Assembly: GCF_002776525.5 (NCBI RefSeq)
Contig: NC_045438.1
Coordinates: 157,028,395 to 157,092,394, forward strand
Origin: Piliocolobus tephrosceles
Taxonomy: Eukaryota > Chordata > Mammalia > Primates > Cercopithecidae
Length of the DNA: 64,000 nt
Direction: 5' to 3'
Shown here: in pieces, positions 11,263-22,262 of the stretch
How positions within the stretch are numbered: the first letter of the stretch is position 1
How the letters are laid out: every line of letters begins with the position of its first letter
The notes under the pieces: generated by a model
Told to the model about the DNA's origin: nothing
The model's database searches: none
Seen by the model: only the letters and a program-made list of their open reading frames with translations
Program-made: the position numbers and the translations under genes

Positions 11263-11551
11263 TCTCTCTCTCTCTCTCAGTCTCACTCTGTCACCCAGGC
11301 TGGAGTGCAGTGGCTCCATCTCAGTTCACTGCAACCTCTGCCTCCTGGGTTCAAGTTATTCTCATGTTTCAGCCTCCTGAGTAGCTGGGATTACAAGCAT
11401 GTGCCACCACATCTGGCTAATTTTTGTAGTTTTAGTAGAGACTTGGTTTCACCACGTTGGTCAGACTGGTCTCAAACTCCTGACATCATGTTCCACCCAC
11501 CTCGGTCTCCCAAAGTGCTGGGATTACAGATGTGAGCCACCACGCCCAGCC
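11263..11551 (-). mobile_element. Alu (AluS/J-like)
   Basis: Minus-strand Alu from the T-rich tail side to the 5' end at 11551 (reverse complement of GGCTGGGCGTGG). Both arms are present. Its A-tail side merges with the pyrimidine microsatellite. Confidence 0.9.
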
Positions 11552-11555
11552 TCGT

Positions 11556-11851
11556 TCTTTCTTTTTTTGACATTGTCTCTGGCTCTGTCACTCCAGCTGG
11601 AGTGCAGTAGCACGATCTCAGCTCATGGCAACCTCTACCTCCTGGGCTCAAGCGATTCTCCAGCCTCAGCGTCCCAAGTAGCTGGGTCTAGAGATGCATG
11701 CCACCACATCCACCTAATTTTTGTATTTTTAGTAGAGACAGGGTTTCACCATGTTGGCCAGGCTGGTCTTGAATTCCTGAGCTCAAAGTGATCCGCCTTC
11801 CTCAGCCTCCCAAAGTGCTGGGATTACAGGCGTGAGCCACTGCGCCTGGCC
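11556..11851 (-). mobile_element. Alu (AluJ/Sx-like), tandem with the previous
   Basis: A second minus-strand Alu directly abutting the one ending at 11551. The 5' end lies at 11851 (GGCCAGGCGC on the minus strand). The short, mutated T-run at 11560-11568 is what remains of the poly-A tail, suggesting that the neighbouring Alu inserted into it. Confidence 0.9.
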
Positions 11852-12964
11852 CCATTTTCTTTTCTTTCTTCTTTTTCTTGGCATTTGTTATGATCAAGCT
11901 TTTTTTTTTTTTAAAGTACTGAATATCCATGGACTCCTTCCAGTTTTACTTCATCAAAATGTGCTTGCAGGGAAGGATTTGGTCTCACTGATTTCAATTA
12001 ATATAACTCCAAGCCACTACTCTTCTGCTATTTACCTTTTAATCTGTATTTCTTACTATACATAAGAAGCTTTGCTACTCTACTGAAGAAGAATTTCAAG
12101 GAGTGTAGGGTGAAGATGAGGTTTTTAAATTTCAATATTTTTCTTCAGTCCCTTCCTCCAAATTCTACACGTAGATGTACTATGCTTCAGCCAACTTATC
12201 TCTAACTAGGACATTCAGATCTACCAACTAAGCTATGACTTATTATAGGCAGGCGATCAGCAGGAAGAGCTGTTTTTCTTTGAAAGTAGGACAAGAATAG
12301 GTCTACGGAATGCTGGGGTCACTTGGTTTCCTCAATGGAAAGAAACGGGATGTTTCTGCACTAACTAGAGCACTTGAAAGGTAGGGAGGGGTGAGGGTGA
12401 TTGAGAAATAATGATTTCAACAAACAGAACATTAAGTACTCTGTCAGACAGCGTGTTCCCATCTGGGGGGTAATTGGCAGAAAATATAGTCGCTATCATG
12501 AGAAGGGCTCCCCTAAATCTGCCCACCCACCTCCAACTCTCGCTCCAGTCAGTCTTTCTGAATGCCCAGCCTGCTACACTGGCCCTCACTACTCTTACCC
12601 CTGTGCCAGGGTGAGAGAGGGCAGGCAGCAGGTAAGGAAAGAGGAGAGGAAATGCAGAGGCTCCATTTGGCTTATAAAGGAACTGTACTGTAATAGATAT
12701 TGTTGTTTAAAAAAATAGCATGACATCCATTCCATTTCTCTCCCTCTTCTTCAAAGATATTTCAGCCTCAGGGACTTTCTGCTTGTTAGTGGGTTGGTGA
12801 AAAATTCATGATAGATTTCTAGTTAGCAGGTAGAAGGGATGGGAGATTGCATCCTAATATACGAGGGTAACTATGTCTTATTGAGCACTTAATGTGTACT
12901 GAGTGAACATACCTGTTTTCATTCACGACCACTTAATGAGGGAACTTTGGAGCCTCCTTAGGGG
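11852..12964. other. Unannotated stretch
   Basis: No clear repeat except a possible short MIR/L2-like fragment at 12877-12950 ('ttgagcacttaatgtgtact'). Contains T11 at about 11900. A 105-codon ORF at 12401-12718 has no recognised domain. Confidence 0.5.
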
Positions 12965-13118
12965 TTAGAAGCAAAAGCTGCAGAGCCAGCTTGCCTGGGT
13001 TCAAATCCTGGTTGTGCCATGTACCTGCTGTGTGACCTTGGTGTAGTTACTTCACCTCTCCATGAATCAGCTTCCTCACCTTAAAATGGAGATAATTATA
13101 ATGTCACGCACCTTTCGG
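12965..13118 (+). mobile_element. MIR SINE, 5' part (interrupted)
   Basis: MIR head and core: 'cttgcctgggttcaaatcc', 'tgctgtgtgaccttggtg' and 'aaaatggagataattataat'. It stops at about 13118, and its 3' part resumes at about 13640 after an inserted repeat. Confidence 0.85.
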
Positions 13119-13639
13119 GGGGATTCCCAAGGCCACCCCCAGGTTCTATGACTCATTAGGAGGACCCACAGGATTCATCATAGAGTCAGACCCACTGCTA
13201 AGTTCTGTTACCTCAAAAACATAAATCAGAATCAGCAAAGGGGAAAGCAACAGAAGAAACCAGGCATGAGCTACCAAGAGTCCTCTCCTAGGTGAGTCAC
13301 ACCAGACACACCGAACTCCTCCAGCAACGAGTTCTGACAGGTATGAAATGTTGCCTACTAGGGAAGCTCAGTAGAGACTTAGTGCCAGAGTTTTGATCTG
13401 GAGCTGGTCACTTAGACACACTCTGTCTGGCATATAAACAAATTCCAGGCTCCCAGAAGGAAAGCAGGTGTTCAGCATAAACCGTGTTGTTTGCACACAC
13501 AGTTAAGTCACAGTGAGCCACTCACATCATGGACCAGCAGGAACCCCTCACATGTTCCCAGTTGCCAGCCAAGGGCCAGCCTTGCAAGCAGGATTGAGAT
13601 AGCAATCTCAGGCCTGCTACGTGAACTCTTCTACTTGCT
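13119..13639 (-). mobile_element. LTR-like repeat inserted in MIR
   Basis: About 520 bp resembling an abundant mammalian LTR-type repeat, seen here in the orientation with 'ttctatgactcattaggagg', 'gaaaccaggcatgagct' and 'aaagcaggtgttcagcataa'. I recognise the pattern but cannot name the family. Strand is tentative. It splits one MIR into two collinear halves. Confidence 0.5.
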
Positions 13640-13737
13640 ACTTTTTGATTGCCGTGAGATTACATAAGGTAATATATATCCATTGCTTACAACAGTGCCT
13701 TATTTGTGGGAAGCCCTACAGATGTTTTTAGCCCTTA
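13640..13737 (+). mobile_element. MIR SINE, 3' part (resumed)
   Basis: The MIR tail collinear with 12965-13118: 'gagattacataaggtaata' followed by 'caacagtgccttatttgtgg' and an 'atgtttttagcccttactatt' end. Together the two halves make one near-complete MIR. Confidence 0.75.
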
Positions 13738-15221
13738 CTATTATGTGGAAAAAAAACACTGAAGTTTAGAATGACTACATAGTCAAAATTGAACCAACTG
13801 GAATCTGAATTCACATTTCCCCCAAAAAGGTTCATGCATCTATTCACATCACTCTAACATGAGCAAAATAGCATCCTTCTTCAAACTGTAACTGGATATG
13901 GAGTTGGTGGGTCCATTCCTTTTCAGGTTCACAGCAGATGGAGCCTTTCAGTCCAGTTGTGTTTTGAAGACAGAGCTTCTTGGAGCTGTAAGCACCATCA
14001 GGTTGCTTCTTTCTCAGGTTAAACCTACTCAGAGTACATTTACGGTCTGGTAATGCCCTACATGAGCATATTTTAGCCTCACTCCATGAGGCACGCTTTT
14101 GTTGATGCCCTTCATTTTTCAGGATACGTATCCACAAAGCCATAAGAATTTTCTTCCATAAGATCTAGATAGTGAATCATCTCACTGTAATTGAAATCAT
14201 CCCATCGTAAACCATTTTTAGGCTTAAAAAAAATTCTGATGAAGAAATTTCTCCCACCTACTTCCCCCAATGCAAAGAAGTAGTTAATCAATCTCTTCAA
14301 TCATAGGATTACCTCTGTCTTACCTTTCTCCAGGTTTTCTGGTCTTTGGTTATGTCAGTGGGCAGGGCAGCAGAATGTCCATAGCTAGCTGTGAATGCTA
14401 AGCAACTGTAGTAGATGTCAAATCAGTTGCACCACCTAAGTCTGTGCACTGAAATGAAGTCATTGCCTGCAACCAATTGAGAGGTACCTTTTAGTATTTT
14501 GTTTTGTTTCTGTTTTTGTTTTCTAAAAAAGAAGGATTTCAAAATGGGAACAGGGCTAGAAGAATCCTTTCAATTTTATGTTAAAAAATACACATCATCA
14601 ATGCAGATTGCCATATGGTCCTAGAGTAAGATGAAACAGAGTCTTAGAGCAATCGTTTATTTCAACATTAGCATTGTTAGTTGTTATACATCTGTCCCTT
14701 CCAATAAATGAAAATTTTGTAAACTTCTTAGTCATTTCTAATCCCACAGATCCAAGAATAGAATTCACACATGGTGACTGTTTATTAAAGGTCTGCTCCG
14801 TTAACACTCAAATGCTAATGCACTTCCATTTAATAAAAGAGCTTCATCTTTGGGTCTGGCAGCTCATGACTTACCCCAAGTGAGTAGGTGGCTATTTCCT
14901 GGATGACTGTAGTCAACGCAGTGCCAGATTTTGACATCTACACAAACATCTCCTTGTGGTGAGAAAAGCAAGCAAAAGTTATAGTGAAAGAATAGTGTGA
15001 CTGCGGTTAATACCATAATTTAAAGAACAAATAAGGGCATCTAGAAAAAAATAAGATGGGAAGCTTATAGAATATAAGGATCAAAGTGCTTATGGTAGCC
15101 CTGGTTGCTACTAGCTGAGTCTACGGATGCGACTAAATGGCTGAAGACATGCAAAGGCGAAGCAAGAGGCAGAACACAGAGAAGAGAGAGAGAGAGAGGG
15201 ATGAAAATGGAATTATGTCAG
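13738..15221. other. Unannotated stretch with two overlapping minus-strand ORFs
   Basis: No repeat recognised. Minus-strand ORFs of 62 codons (14112-14300) and 99 codons (13844-14143) overlap in different frames and have protein-like composition. No family recognised; see findings. A GA-rich run lies at 15181-15200. Confidence 0.45.
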
Positions 15222-15572
15222 TGTCCTCATCAGTTTGGGCTGCTAGAACCGAGTACCATAGACTAGGTGGCTTGTAAACAACATACATTTATTTCTCACA
15301 GTTCTGAAGGCTAATATTCTGAAATCAGGGTGCCTGGTGAGGGCCCTCTTCTGGGTTGCAGATTGCTGCCTTCTCATTGTATTCTCACATGGCAGCAAAA
15401 GAGGTAGAGAGCTCTCTGGGATCTCTTTCATAAGGGCACTACATCCATTCAGGAGGCTTCACCCTCATGACGTAATCACCTCCCAAAGCCCTCCCCTTCT
15501 ATCACCATCACAATGGGGCTTGGGAGTTCAACATATAAATTTGGAGGTGATATAGCCATTCAGTTCATTACA
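15222..15572 (-). mobile_element. MLT1 LTR (MaLR)
   Basis: Minus-strand MLT1-type solitary LTR: 'agtttgggctgctagaac', 'tagactaggtggcttgtaaa', 'tttatttctcacagttctg', 'cctcatgacgtaatcacctc' and 'aacatataaatttggaggtg' are in the expected order. No internal region is next to it. Confidence 0.85.
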
Positions 15573-15659
15573 ACCAGCACAGCACAGTTCATGAAGACTT
15601 TTTTCTGGTATGCAGTCTCCTAAATATTCCTTGAATATCTGTACCTCTGCCTTTGCTCA

Positions 15660-15860
15660 GACTAATTTCTCCTTTCTCTCTGTATGCCAGGCTCAGCTCA
15701 CACACCACCTACTTCTTGAACACCCCAGCCCATCTCAGCCCCCAGTGCTTTCTTCCTCCTGTAAACTCCTAGAGTTTCCAATGTAATGTTGAATGTTGTT
15801 CTTTCGGGTCGCAATTGGATTGTATAAATGTTCTTTGTATACTCCTAAGTTTCTTAAATA
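15660..15860 (+). mobile_element. Possible L2 fragment
   Basis: Weak sense-strand similarity to the L2 3' region ('ctcagctcacacaccaccta', 'cctgtaaactcctagag'). Highly diverged. Confidence 0.35.
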
Positions 15861-15926
15861 AAAATGACATGGTTTTTTTCTTTCATCAGCTATAAGCATT
15901 TCCTAACCATCCACTGTGTATAGGGA

Positions 15927-16336
15927 TGATATAGTTTAGGTTTTTGTCCCCACCCAAAAATCTCATGTTGAATTGTAATCTCCAGTGCTGAAGGTGGGGC
16001 CTGGTAGGAGGTGTTTGGATCATGTGGTGGATCCCTCATCGCTTGGTGCTATCTTTGTGATAGTGGGTTCTTGTGAGATCTGGTTGTGTGAAAGTGTGAG
16101 GCACCTCTCCCCTGCCCCTGCCACTCTCTCTGTCTTGCTCCTGCTTTCACCATGTGACGTACCTGCTCCTATTCCACCTTCCACCATGATTGTAAGCCTC
16201 CTGAGACCTCCCCAGAAGCAGAAACCTCTGTGCTTTCTGTACAGCCTGCAGAACCATGAGCCAATTTAACCTCTTTTCTTATAAATAACCCAGTCTCAGG
16301 CATTTTCTTATAGCAATGCAAGAATGGCCTAATACA
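15927..16336 (+). mobile_element. MST LTR (solo, plus strand)
   Basis: A complete 410-bp LTR from TGATATAG (15927) to CTAATACA (16336), with the MST hallmarks 'ccacccaaaaatctcatgtt', 'ggtggggcctggtaggagg', 'ccaccatgattgtaagcctc' and 'ataaataacccagtctcagg'. Likely 5-bp TSD AGGGA/AGAGA at 15922-15926 and 16337-16341. It is the only plus-strand LTR recognised in the window. Confidence 0.9.
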
Positions 16337-16341
16337 AGAGA

Positions 16342-16803
16342 TAAAGAGGATATGATCTAGAGTTTGGCCAGACTTTAACCAGGACCCCCATCCCTACAAC
16401 TCTGACTCCATGACACTGCTGTCTGAGGACACAGGTGTCCTCTAGCAAAATCCCAAACCAGCCTTGTCAAAGACTGTTTTCTTATTTCCAGAACAAGTTG
16501 CTTATTTCTGGAGACCATTCCTCCACTATTTCACTTTTTGAATAAAGCTTGAGTACCCCAAAAGTAAATGGCAATAAGAAAAAAGTACCACTCATGCATC
16601 ACACACATGTACGCATACAGTCCTACACACAAACAAGCTGATACCTTAGTTTTACTTTGGCCCACCTCTAGGATCTGGGTGGACATTCCTCTCTATGCCT
16701 TTTCTGTTCTTTCTCTTCCATTGCCCACAGAATATGGAGACCAAAGTGCTCATTGTTGCTTCTTGAATGCTCCATGCAGGCAAGGAGTGGTACCCTTCCC
16801 TGA
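16342..16803. other. Unannotated spacer between inverted LTRs
   Basis: About 460 bp with no recognised repeat, lying between two MST LTRs in opposite orientation. A 97-codon ORF at 16568-16861 runs into the second LTR and is not protein-like. Confidence 0.6.
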
Positions 16804-17207
16804 TGTATTAGTCAGTTCTCACACTGCTATAAAGAAATACCTGAGACTGGGTAATTTATAAAGAAAAGAGGTTTGATTGGCCCACGGTTCTGCAGGCTGT
16901 ACAGGAAGCATGATGCTGGCATCTGCTCAGCCTCTGGGGAGACCTCAGGAAACTTTCAGTCATGGCAGAAGGTGAAGGGGGAGCAACCACATCTTCCATA
17001 GCTGGAGTAGGAGGAAGAGAGAGAGAACATGGAGGTGCCACACACTTTTAACCAATCAGATCTCATGAGAACTCACTATCAGGAGAACAGCAACCAGGGA
17101 AAAATCTGCCCCTGTGATCCAATCACCTCCCACCAGGCCCCACCTCCAACACTGGGGACTATATTTCGACATGAGATTTGAGTGGGGACACAAAGGAAGC
17201 CATGTCA
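16804..17207 (-). mobile_element. MST LTR (solo, minus strand)
   Basis: A complete LTR of about 404 bp in reverse orientation, TGTATTAG at 16804 to CATGTCA at 17207, with 'gagactgggtaatttataaa', 'agtcatggcagaaggtgaag' and 'ctccaacactggggact'. Likely 5-bp TSD CCTGA/CCTGG at 16799-16803 and 17208-17212, so it inserted independently of the LTR at 15927. Confidence 0.9.
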
Positions 17208-17212
17208 CCTGG

Positions 17213-19350
17213 CTAAGTGGTGACCACACAGTTCTCACCCGTGTGTGGGTTATTCATTTTCTGCTCTTCGCTAAGACTCTCCTTAAATTCCTGGCAGACT
17301 CTTACTCATACTCTCCTTTGGGAGTTCTTCTTCTGCTCTACGATACTTTCTGTATTTGACCCCTTTCCTCATATGTCACACCCTCTTCACCCTGATGGAG
17401 GTTTCTTTTGGTTGATCACTCTTTAATCCATCCACACTTTCCCTTTTGAGTGGCACCCAAGACTGAGCCTTGTTCCCATAGCAGTGCCCTGGAACCACAG
17501 ATTTGGGAGCTGGATAGGACTGTCGTCTCTTCGCTGTATCACACACTAGTGATGGAAGCCTGCAGAATTCTCCCACAGATGGACGGTTTAGTTATGAATC
17601 CTACACCAACTTCTGCTCATCAAACATCCTCCTTTCATGACACAGGCAGGAATTTCAGAGGATTATTTGATAAGGCCTTATTTTATTTTATTTTTTGATG
17701 CAGTTGTCAACCATGCCACTTCAAGATGTGGTTTGTCCCCCATGGCATGAAACAGGTCTCAAACGACTTCCTATCTGGTAACAAAATGGTGCACCAATAC
17801 ATTAAACTCCCTCAACAAGAGAACATCTTCATGACAAAGACAGTGGTTCACAGGTTGGACGCCAATCTTATAGGATGAGTTTCCTTGGAGTCCAGGGTTA
17901 ACAACATGTGGCAACTTGTTTGGGATATTATGAAAGAGAAAATTATTCAATTCTGCCTTAACCATGGCGGAAGCAGCCCTTGAGGAGCTGCTGTAATGAC
18001 TTCCAGCCATCTTTCTAAAGGAAGACGGCTGGAAGAACGTGGGGGCAAAAGTAAAGTTTGTACAGACAATGAGAGGAACTTACAGATAACTTTGAACTGG
18101 CATATCTGTAATTATCTCCATTAATGTGAATTTACAAAAAGTTAACTAGTGAAATAGAGACAGATAGGCATTTGTTCTCTGAAGCCATTTGGGTATGTCT
18201 TCATAATTCCAGGACACTGGGCAGAGGCTTCCTCTATCCGCTTTCTCAGAGAAATCCAAGTATGGCAAATGACCCCTGTAGCCTCCTGGGCAAAGGCCCA
18301 TTTGCTTCTGATTCTTTCAAGGGTAAACAGGAAGGCTTTATAGAAAGCTTCAGCTTGTTTCTCCAACAGTTTCCCAGCACAGAGATAAATACATACCCTC
18401 CCCTGACATTCCTCCACCCTATCCCACGTGAAACCCTTGCTGGCTCTCTGGCTCTGAAACTCCTCTAGCCTTTCCTTTCTGGGGGGCTTGCCAGCTTGCC
18501 ACTCTACCTGGAGAACAGAACAGGACAGAGTAGAACAGGAATTTTAAATTCTTTCCATTATATACAGAAGCTCTCTCAAGTCTCTCTAAGCTTTTCAGAC
18601 TTAATGTGTCTCTTACAAAATATTTGTTCCTGACTCACCATTAAGAAGATGAACTTTGAGAATTGCACAGTTTGCCTCTTCCCCATGATAAGATACATAG
18701 CTAAGCACAGCAAGGCTGCCTTTCTCACTCTTCCTGCCTGCCGCTGGTGTGACCTTAGCCCCCCTCTCAGTATTTGAATTTCCTCGGTCTTTATGAATGG
18801 TAACAGTTGTTTAAAACTCTCCTTGCAACACTCCCCGAGCCCCCATCATCCCATAATCTTTCTCATGGAAGACTACATGTATTTTGTAAAACCCGGGGGG
18901 AAAATCCTGATTCTAAATCAACAGGCAATTATTAAGAGTGGCACGCAGGTCAGTTTTAGTCCTTCCTCCAACCACCCTGTCAACCACCACCTCCCATGTT
19001 CACAAAAGCCTGCAAGGCTACCTGCAAGAAAATACCCAGCTTTCCTCTAGGGTGATTTGACTCTTCAAACTGCTTCTCAGTGGAAAACTTTTGAAACATT
19101 CCATTTTATTTATTCTCTAACACAGTTTTCCTGTCAGCCAGGTTTGGAGGTGTTTTCTGAAACATGAATGTCATTAATCCAACACCAAAAAGATTCTAGA
19201 ACCTTCCAGGGCACACGTGGCCAAGCCTTCCAGAACAGTTTGCACTGGAGGAGTGTTCTGCATGGGCAGGCGTTTCTGTAGCTTCTGACATCAGGAAAAG
19301 GGTGTTATTCCTGCAGTGCTGCTGACGTTATGTAATAGTAGAGTCATCGC
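17213..19350. other. Unannotated stretch
   Basis: About 2.1 kb without recognised repeats or exons. ORFs up to 98 codons (18172-18468, with a minus-strand partner at 18142-18417) show no domain. The run (TTTTA)n at about 17680-17695 is short. Confidence 0.5.
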
Positions 19351-19646
19351 TTTTTTTTTTTTTTTTTTTAATGGAGTCTTGCTCTGTCACCAGACTGGGA
19401 GTGCAGTGGCTCCATCTCAGCTCACTGCAACCTCCTCCTCCCGGCTTCAAGAGATTCCCTTGCCTCAGCCTCCCAAGTAGCTGGGACTACAGGCACACAC
19501 CACGCACACCTGGCTAATTTTTTGTATTTTAGTAGAGATGGGGTTTCACCATGTTGGTCAGGATGATCTCGATCTCCTGATCTCGTGATCCGCCCGCCTT
19601 GGCCTCCCAAAGTGCTGAGATTACAGGCGTGAGTCACCGTGCGGCC
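19351..19646 (-). mobile_element. Alu (AluS-like)
   Basis: Minus-strand Alu beginning with a T19 tail at 19351 and ending at the 5' end near 19646 (reverse complement of GGCCGCACGGTGAC). It lies directly upstream of a younger Alu in the same orientation. Confidence 0.9.
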
Positions 19647-19662
19647 CCATAGCTGCTGCTTC

Positions 19663-19969
19663 TTTTTTTTTTTTTTTTTTTTTTTTGAGAGGGAGTCTTG
19701 CTCTGTGGCCCAGGCTGGAGCGCAGTGGCGCCATCTCGGCTCACTGCAAGCTCCGCCTCCCGGGTTTTACGCCATTCTCCTGCCTCAGCCTCCCGAGTAG
19801 CTGGGACTACAGGCGCCCGCCACCTCGCCCGGCTAGTTTTTTGTATTTTTTAGTAGAGACGAGGTTTCACCATGTTAGCCAGAATGGTCTCGATCTCCTG
19901 ACCTCGTGATACGCCCGCCTCGGCCTCCCAAAGCGCTGGGATTACAGGCTTGAGCCACCGCGCCCGGCC
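19663..19969 (-). mobile_element. AluYR-type (Old World monkey Alu)
   Basis: A minus-strand, nearly undiverged Alu with a T-tail of about 24 bases. Read 5' to 3' on its own strand, it has GCTCAAGCCTG, an ACTAGCCGGGCGAGGTGG linker region and GCGTAAAACCCGGG, the combination I know from cercopithecid AluYR subfamilies and not from human AluY. Flanks suggest an imperfect TSD (CCCCATAGCT / CCCCGTAGCT). It is the youngest-looking Alu in the window. Confidence 0.85.
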
Positions 19970-21336
19970 CCCGTAGCTTCTTGAGTTGAATGGCTGCCTC
20001 TGGAGGCGAGACCCACAGGGACAGCCTGGGTGGAAGAAAGGCAGAGAAGGCTACTTTCACTCATCACCACAGACTCACTGCCATTCAGCTAGGCCGTTCT
20101 TGTAGAACTGACTTAGAAAAGATTACTTCTCCATAAGTATATGTTCTGGTCAGAACCAAACTCTCTTTCCAAGGAGGAGTTGGGAAGGACCCCTGCTTCC
20201 TGCCTGTTTGTGCACACATCTTGTTTTCTTAGGGACAGTGGGACTCGATACTAATTAATCGACTGTCTGCATAATCAGCACGGAAGCAAGAGCCTGAAAA
20301 GAGAGGGAATCTTTTTTAAAAGTTACTTTATTATTTGTATTTATTTTCTGGGTGTTGTTTCTGATTCCAAGTAGTTACATAAAAGTTGCAAAGCCAGTTA
20401 AACACCCTCTGAATGTTCCTGCAGAACTTGGACAGGGCGCTCCCTATTTAGTGGTTAATAATGGTCAGTGGCTTTCTCTTCCTTTCTAACTTTATTTGGG
20501 GTGTGCCTAGCCTTGAGGTCTGGGTTGTGGCCATGAATAGGTCTCTGTAGTCCAAGAAACATTTCTCAGACTGCTGAAGATGTGTGGAAAGACAGTGCCA
20601 AGCTGCCTGCCGCTGTGGCAGCACCAACGGAGAAGAAAAACAAGCCAAAGGATGCGGGTGTGATCAGGGCCTGCGCAGGGATTGGAGTGGTCATTTGGGG
20701 CTTCCAGAGGGATAATGACAAGTTTATCCGCAGGAGTAAAGCGTTAGAGCAGCAAGAAGACGCTTGTGTAATATCCTAGCAAATCAATTTAAAAACTTAA
20801 ATATGACAACATGCTAAAGAAAGCCAGAAAGGAATTGGTAGGTGAAAAGGAAATCTGCCAGCCTTCAAAAGTGAAAAACGAAGCAAAATGGAGCTCCAAA
20901 AAATGGAGCCTTGAAGAGACCCCAGTAGGCTTGGCTAGAGGCTCCAGAAGAGAAGGCGGCTGTCGCCTCACTGTATTCAGCACAAAGTCTCTAAAGCTGA
21001 GAGCAGGAAATCCTGTTGCCCCACCCATGTCCTCAGCTGAGGTCCCATGAGACAATATTCCTTAGATACCAGCAGAAACTTTTCTTACATGTGAAGGGGT
21101 GTAATTCACAATATTCTTTAGAAAGATGGTTGAAAGGTCACGTCATTAAGGCCATAAAACATTTATCCACACATTTATTCATCAATAATTTATTGAGTGC
21201 TATACCCGGGGGAGGAGAAAGGGTGGGGTGTGGGTTATAATGATGACAACGATTAAAGAGACCAGTGAAGACACTCAGGTGAACCTGTGGTCTAAAATGA
21301 TGCTACTGGATGCTACTGAAGGTGGCAGACGCCCAC
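19970..21336. other. Unannotated stretch
   Basis: No repeat or known exon recognised. Overlapping plus-strand ORFs at 20582-20779 (65 codons) and 20811-21050 (79 codons) are Lys-rich but match no family that I know. Confidence 0.5.
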
Positions 21337-21450
21337 CTCGGAGTATCTTAGAAATGCAAATTCTAGCCCCGCCCAGCCTTACTGAAACAGAAACCCTGGG
21401 GGTGGGGCCCAACCATCTGTGTTTTAACAAGCTTTCCTGATGCATGGAAA
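21337..21450 (+). mobile_element. hAT-Charlie MITE (MER20-like), fragment
   Basis: 'gaaatgcaaattctagccc', 'actgaaacagaaaccctgg', 'ggtggggcccaaccatct' and 'tgtgttttaacaagcttt' follow the order of a short non-autonomous hAT family (MER20 or relative). The 5' end is missing. Confidence 0.65.
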
Positions 21451-21559
21451 ATTAAAGATGTGTGGGAACATGGTGTCTCAAACAAAGATGTGTCCTGGCC
21501 ATTTGCGAGACGTGTGGAAAGTAATATATTATTAATGATAGTTAGCATACCGACATTTG

Positions 21560-21722
21560 TGAATAATTTATATGTATGACACCTGCAAAGGCTTTTTAAA
21601 AATACAGATCCCTGGCTCCACCCAATTCCAACGGAGTAGAAATATCCAGGTGTGGTAGCTAGTAATTAGTTTTAAGGTTTCCCAGGTGACTCTTAGGATC
21701 AGCCAGGTGTGGGAACCAGTGG
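21560..21722 (+). mobile_element. hAT-Charlie MITE (MER20-like), second copy
   Basis: A copy of the same class about 110 bp downstream and in the same orientation: 'aaaaatacagatccctggc', 'aaggtttcccaggtgactc' and a 'gtgtgggaaccagtgg' terminal repeat. More diverged in the middle. Confidence 0.6.
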
Positions 21723-21948
21723 TCTATAAGAGCCATTTGCCCCATAACAAAGAGAAAAAATCCTTCAATTCTAGAGGGAGGTCCCTCAGAGAGCAGGTTT
21801 CCCCACCCCTAACAAACGTTAGGCAGATCTCCATTGAAACACATAGAAAAGAAACTCCTTTGACTGCAGCAGAAGTGGAGTGGAGATTGCTTCATACTTT
21901 CCTTTCTGCAGTGGCCGTTGCAGCCCTTTATAAAAATCTAGAGCTCTC

Positions 21949-22255
21949 AGCTGGGCATGGTGACTCATGCCTACAATCCCAGCACTTTGGGAGGCTGAGG
22001 CGGGTGGATCACGAGGTCAGGAGATCGAGACCATCCTGGTTAATATGGTGAAACCCCGTCTCTACTAAAAAATACAAAAACTTAGCCGGGCGTGGTGGCA
22101 GGTGCCTACAGTCCCAGCTACTAGGGGGGCTGAGGCAGGAGAATGGCGTGAACGCAGGAGGCGGAGCTTGCAGTGAGCCGAGATCATGCCACTGCACTCC
22201 AGCCTGGGTGACAGAGCGAGACTCTGTCTCAAAATATGTATGTGTATATATAGAA
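21949..22255 (+). mobile_element. AluY
   Basis: Plus-strand Alu with Y-type bases ('cacgaggtcaggagatcgag', 'ggagaatggcgtgaacgc', 'gcggagcttgcagtgagcc'). The tail has turned into a short TA/TG run (22234-22252). A 7-bp TSD, AGCTCTC, is seen at 21942-21948 and 22256-22262. With the minus-strand AluYR at 19663 it forms a potential inverted Alu pair about 2 kb apart. Confidence 0.92.
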
Positions 22256-22262
22256 AGCTCTC

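Noticed and set aside
10771..11535. 254-codon plus-strand ORF rich in Leu/Ser/Phe/Pro and the 172-codon Arg/Lys ORF opposite
   Set aside because: Both are translations of pyrimidine microsatellites and an Alu; open in every frame because the units lack stops.
20582..21050. Lys-rich ORFs that might be a processed pseudogene
   Set aside because: No known protein recognised, no poly-A tail or TSD visible; left as unannotated.
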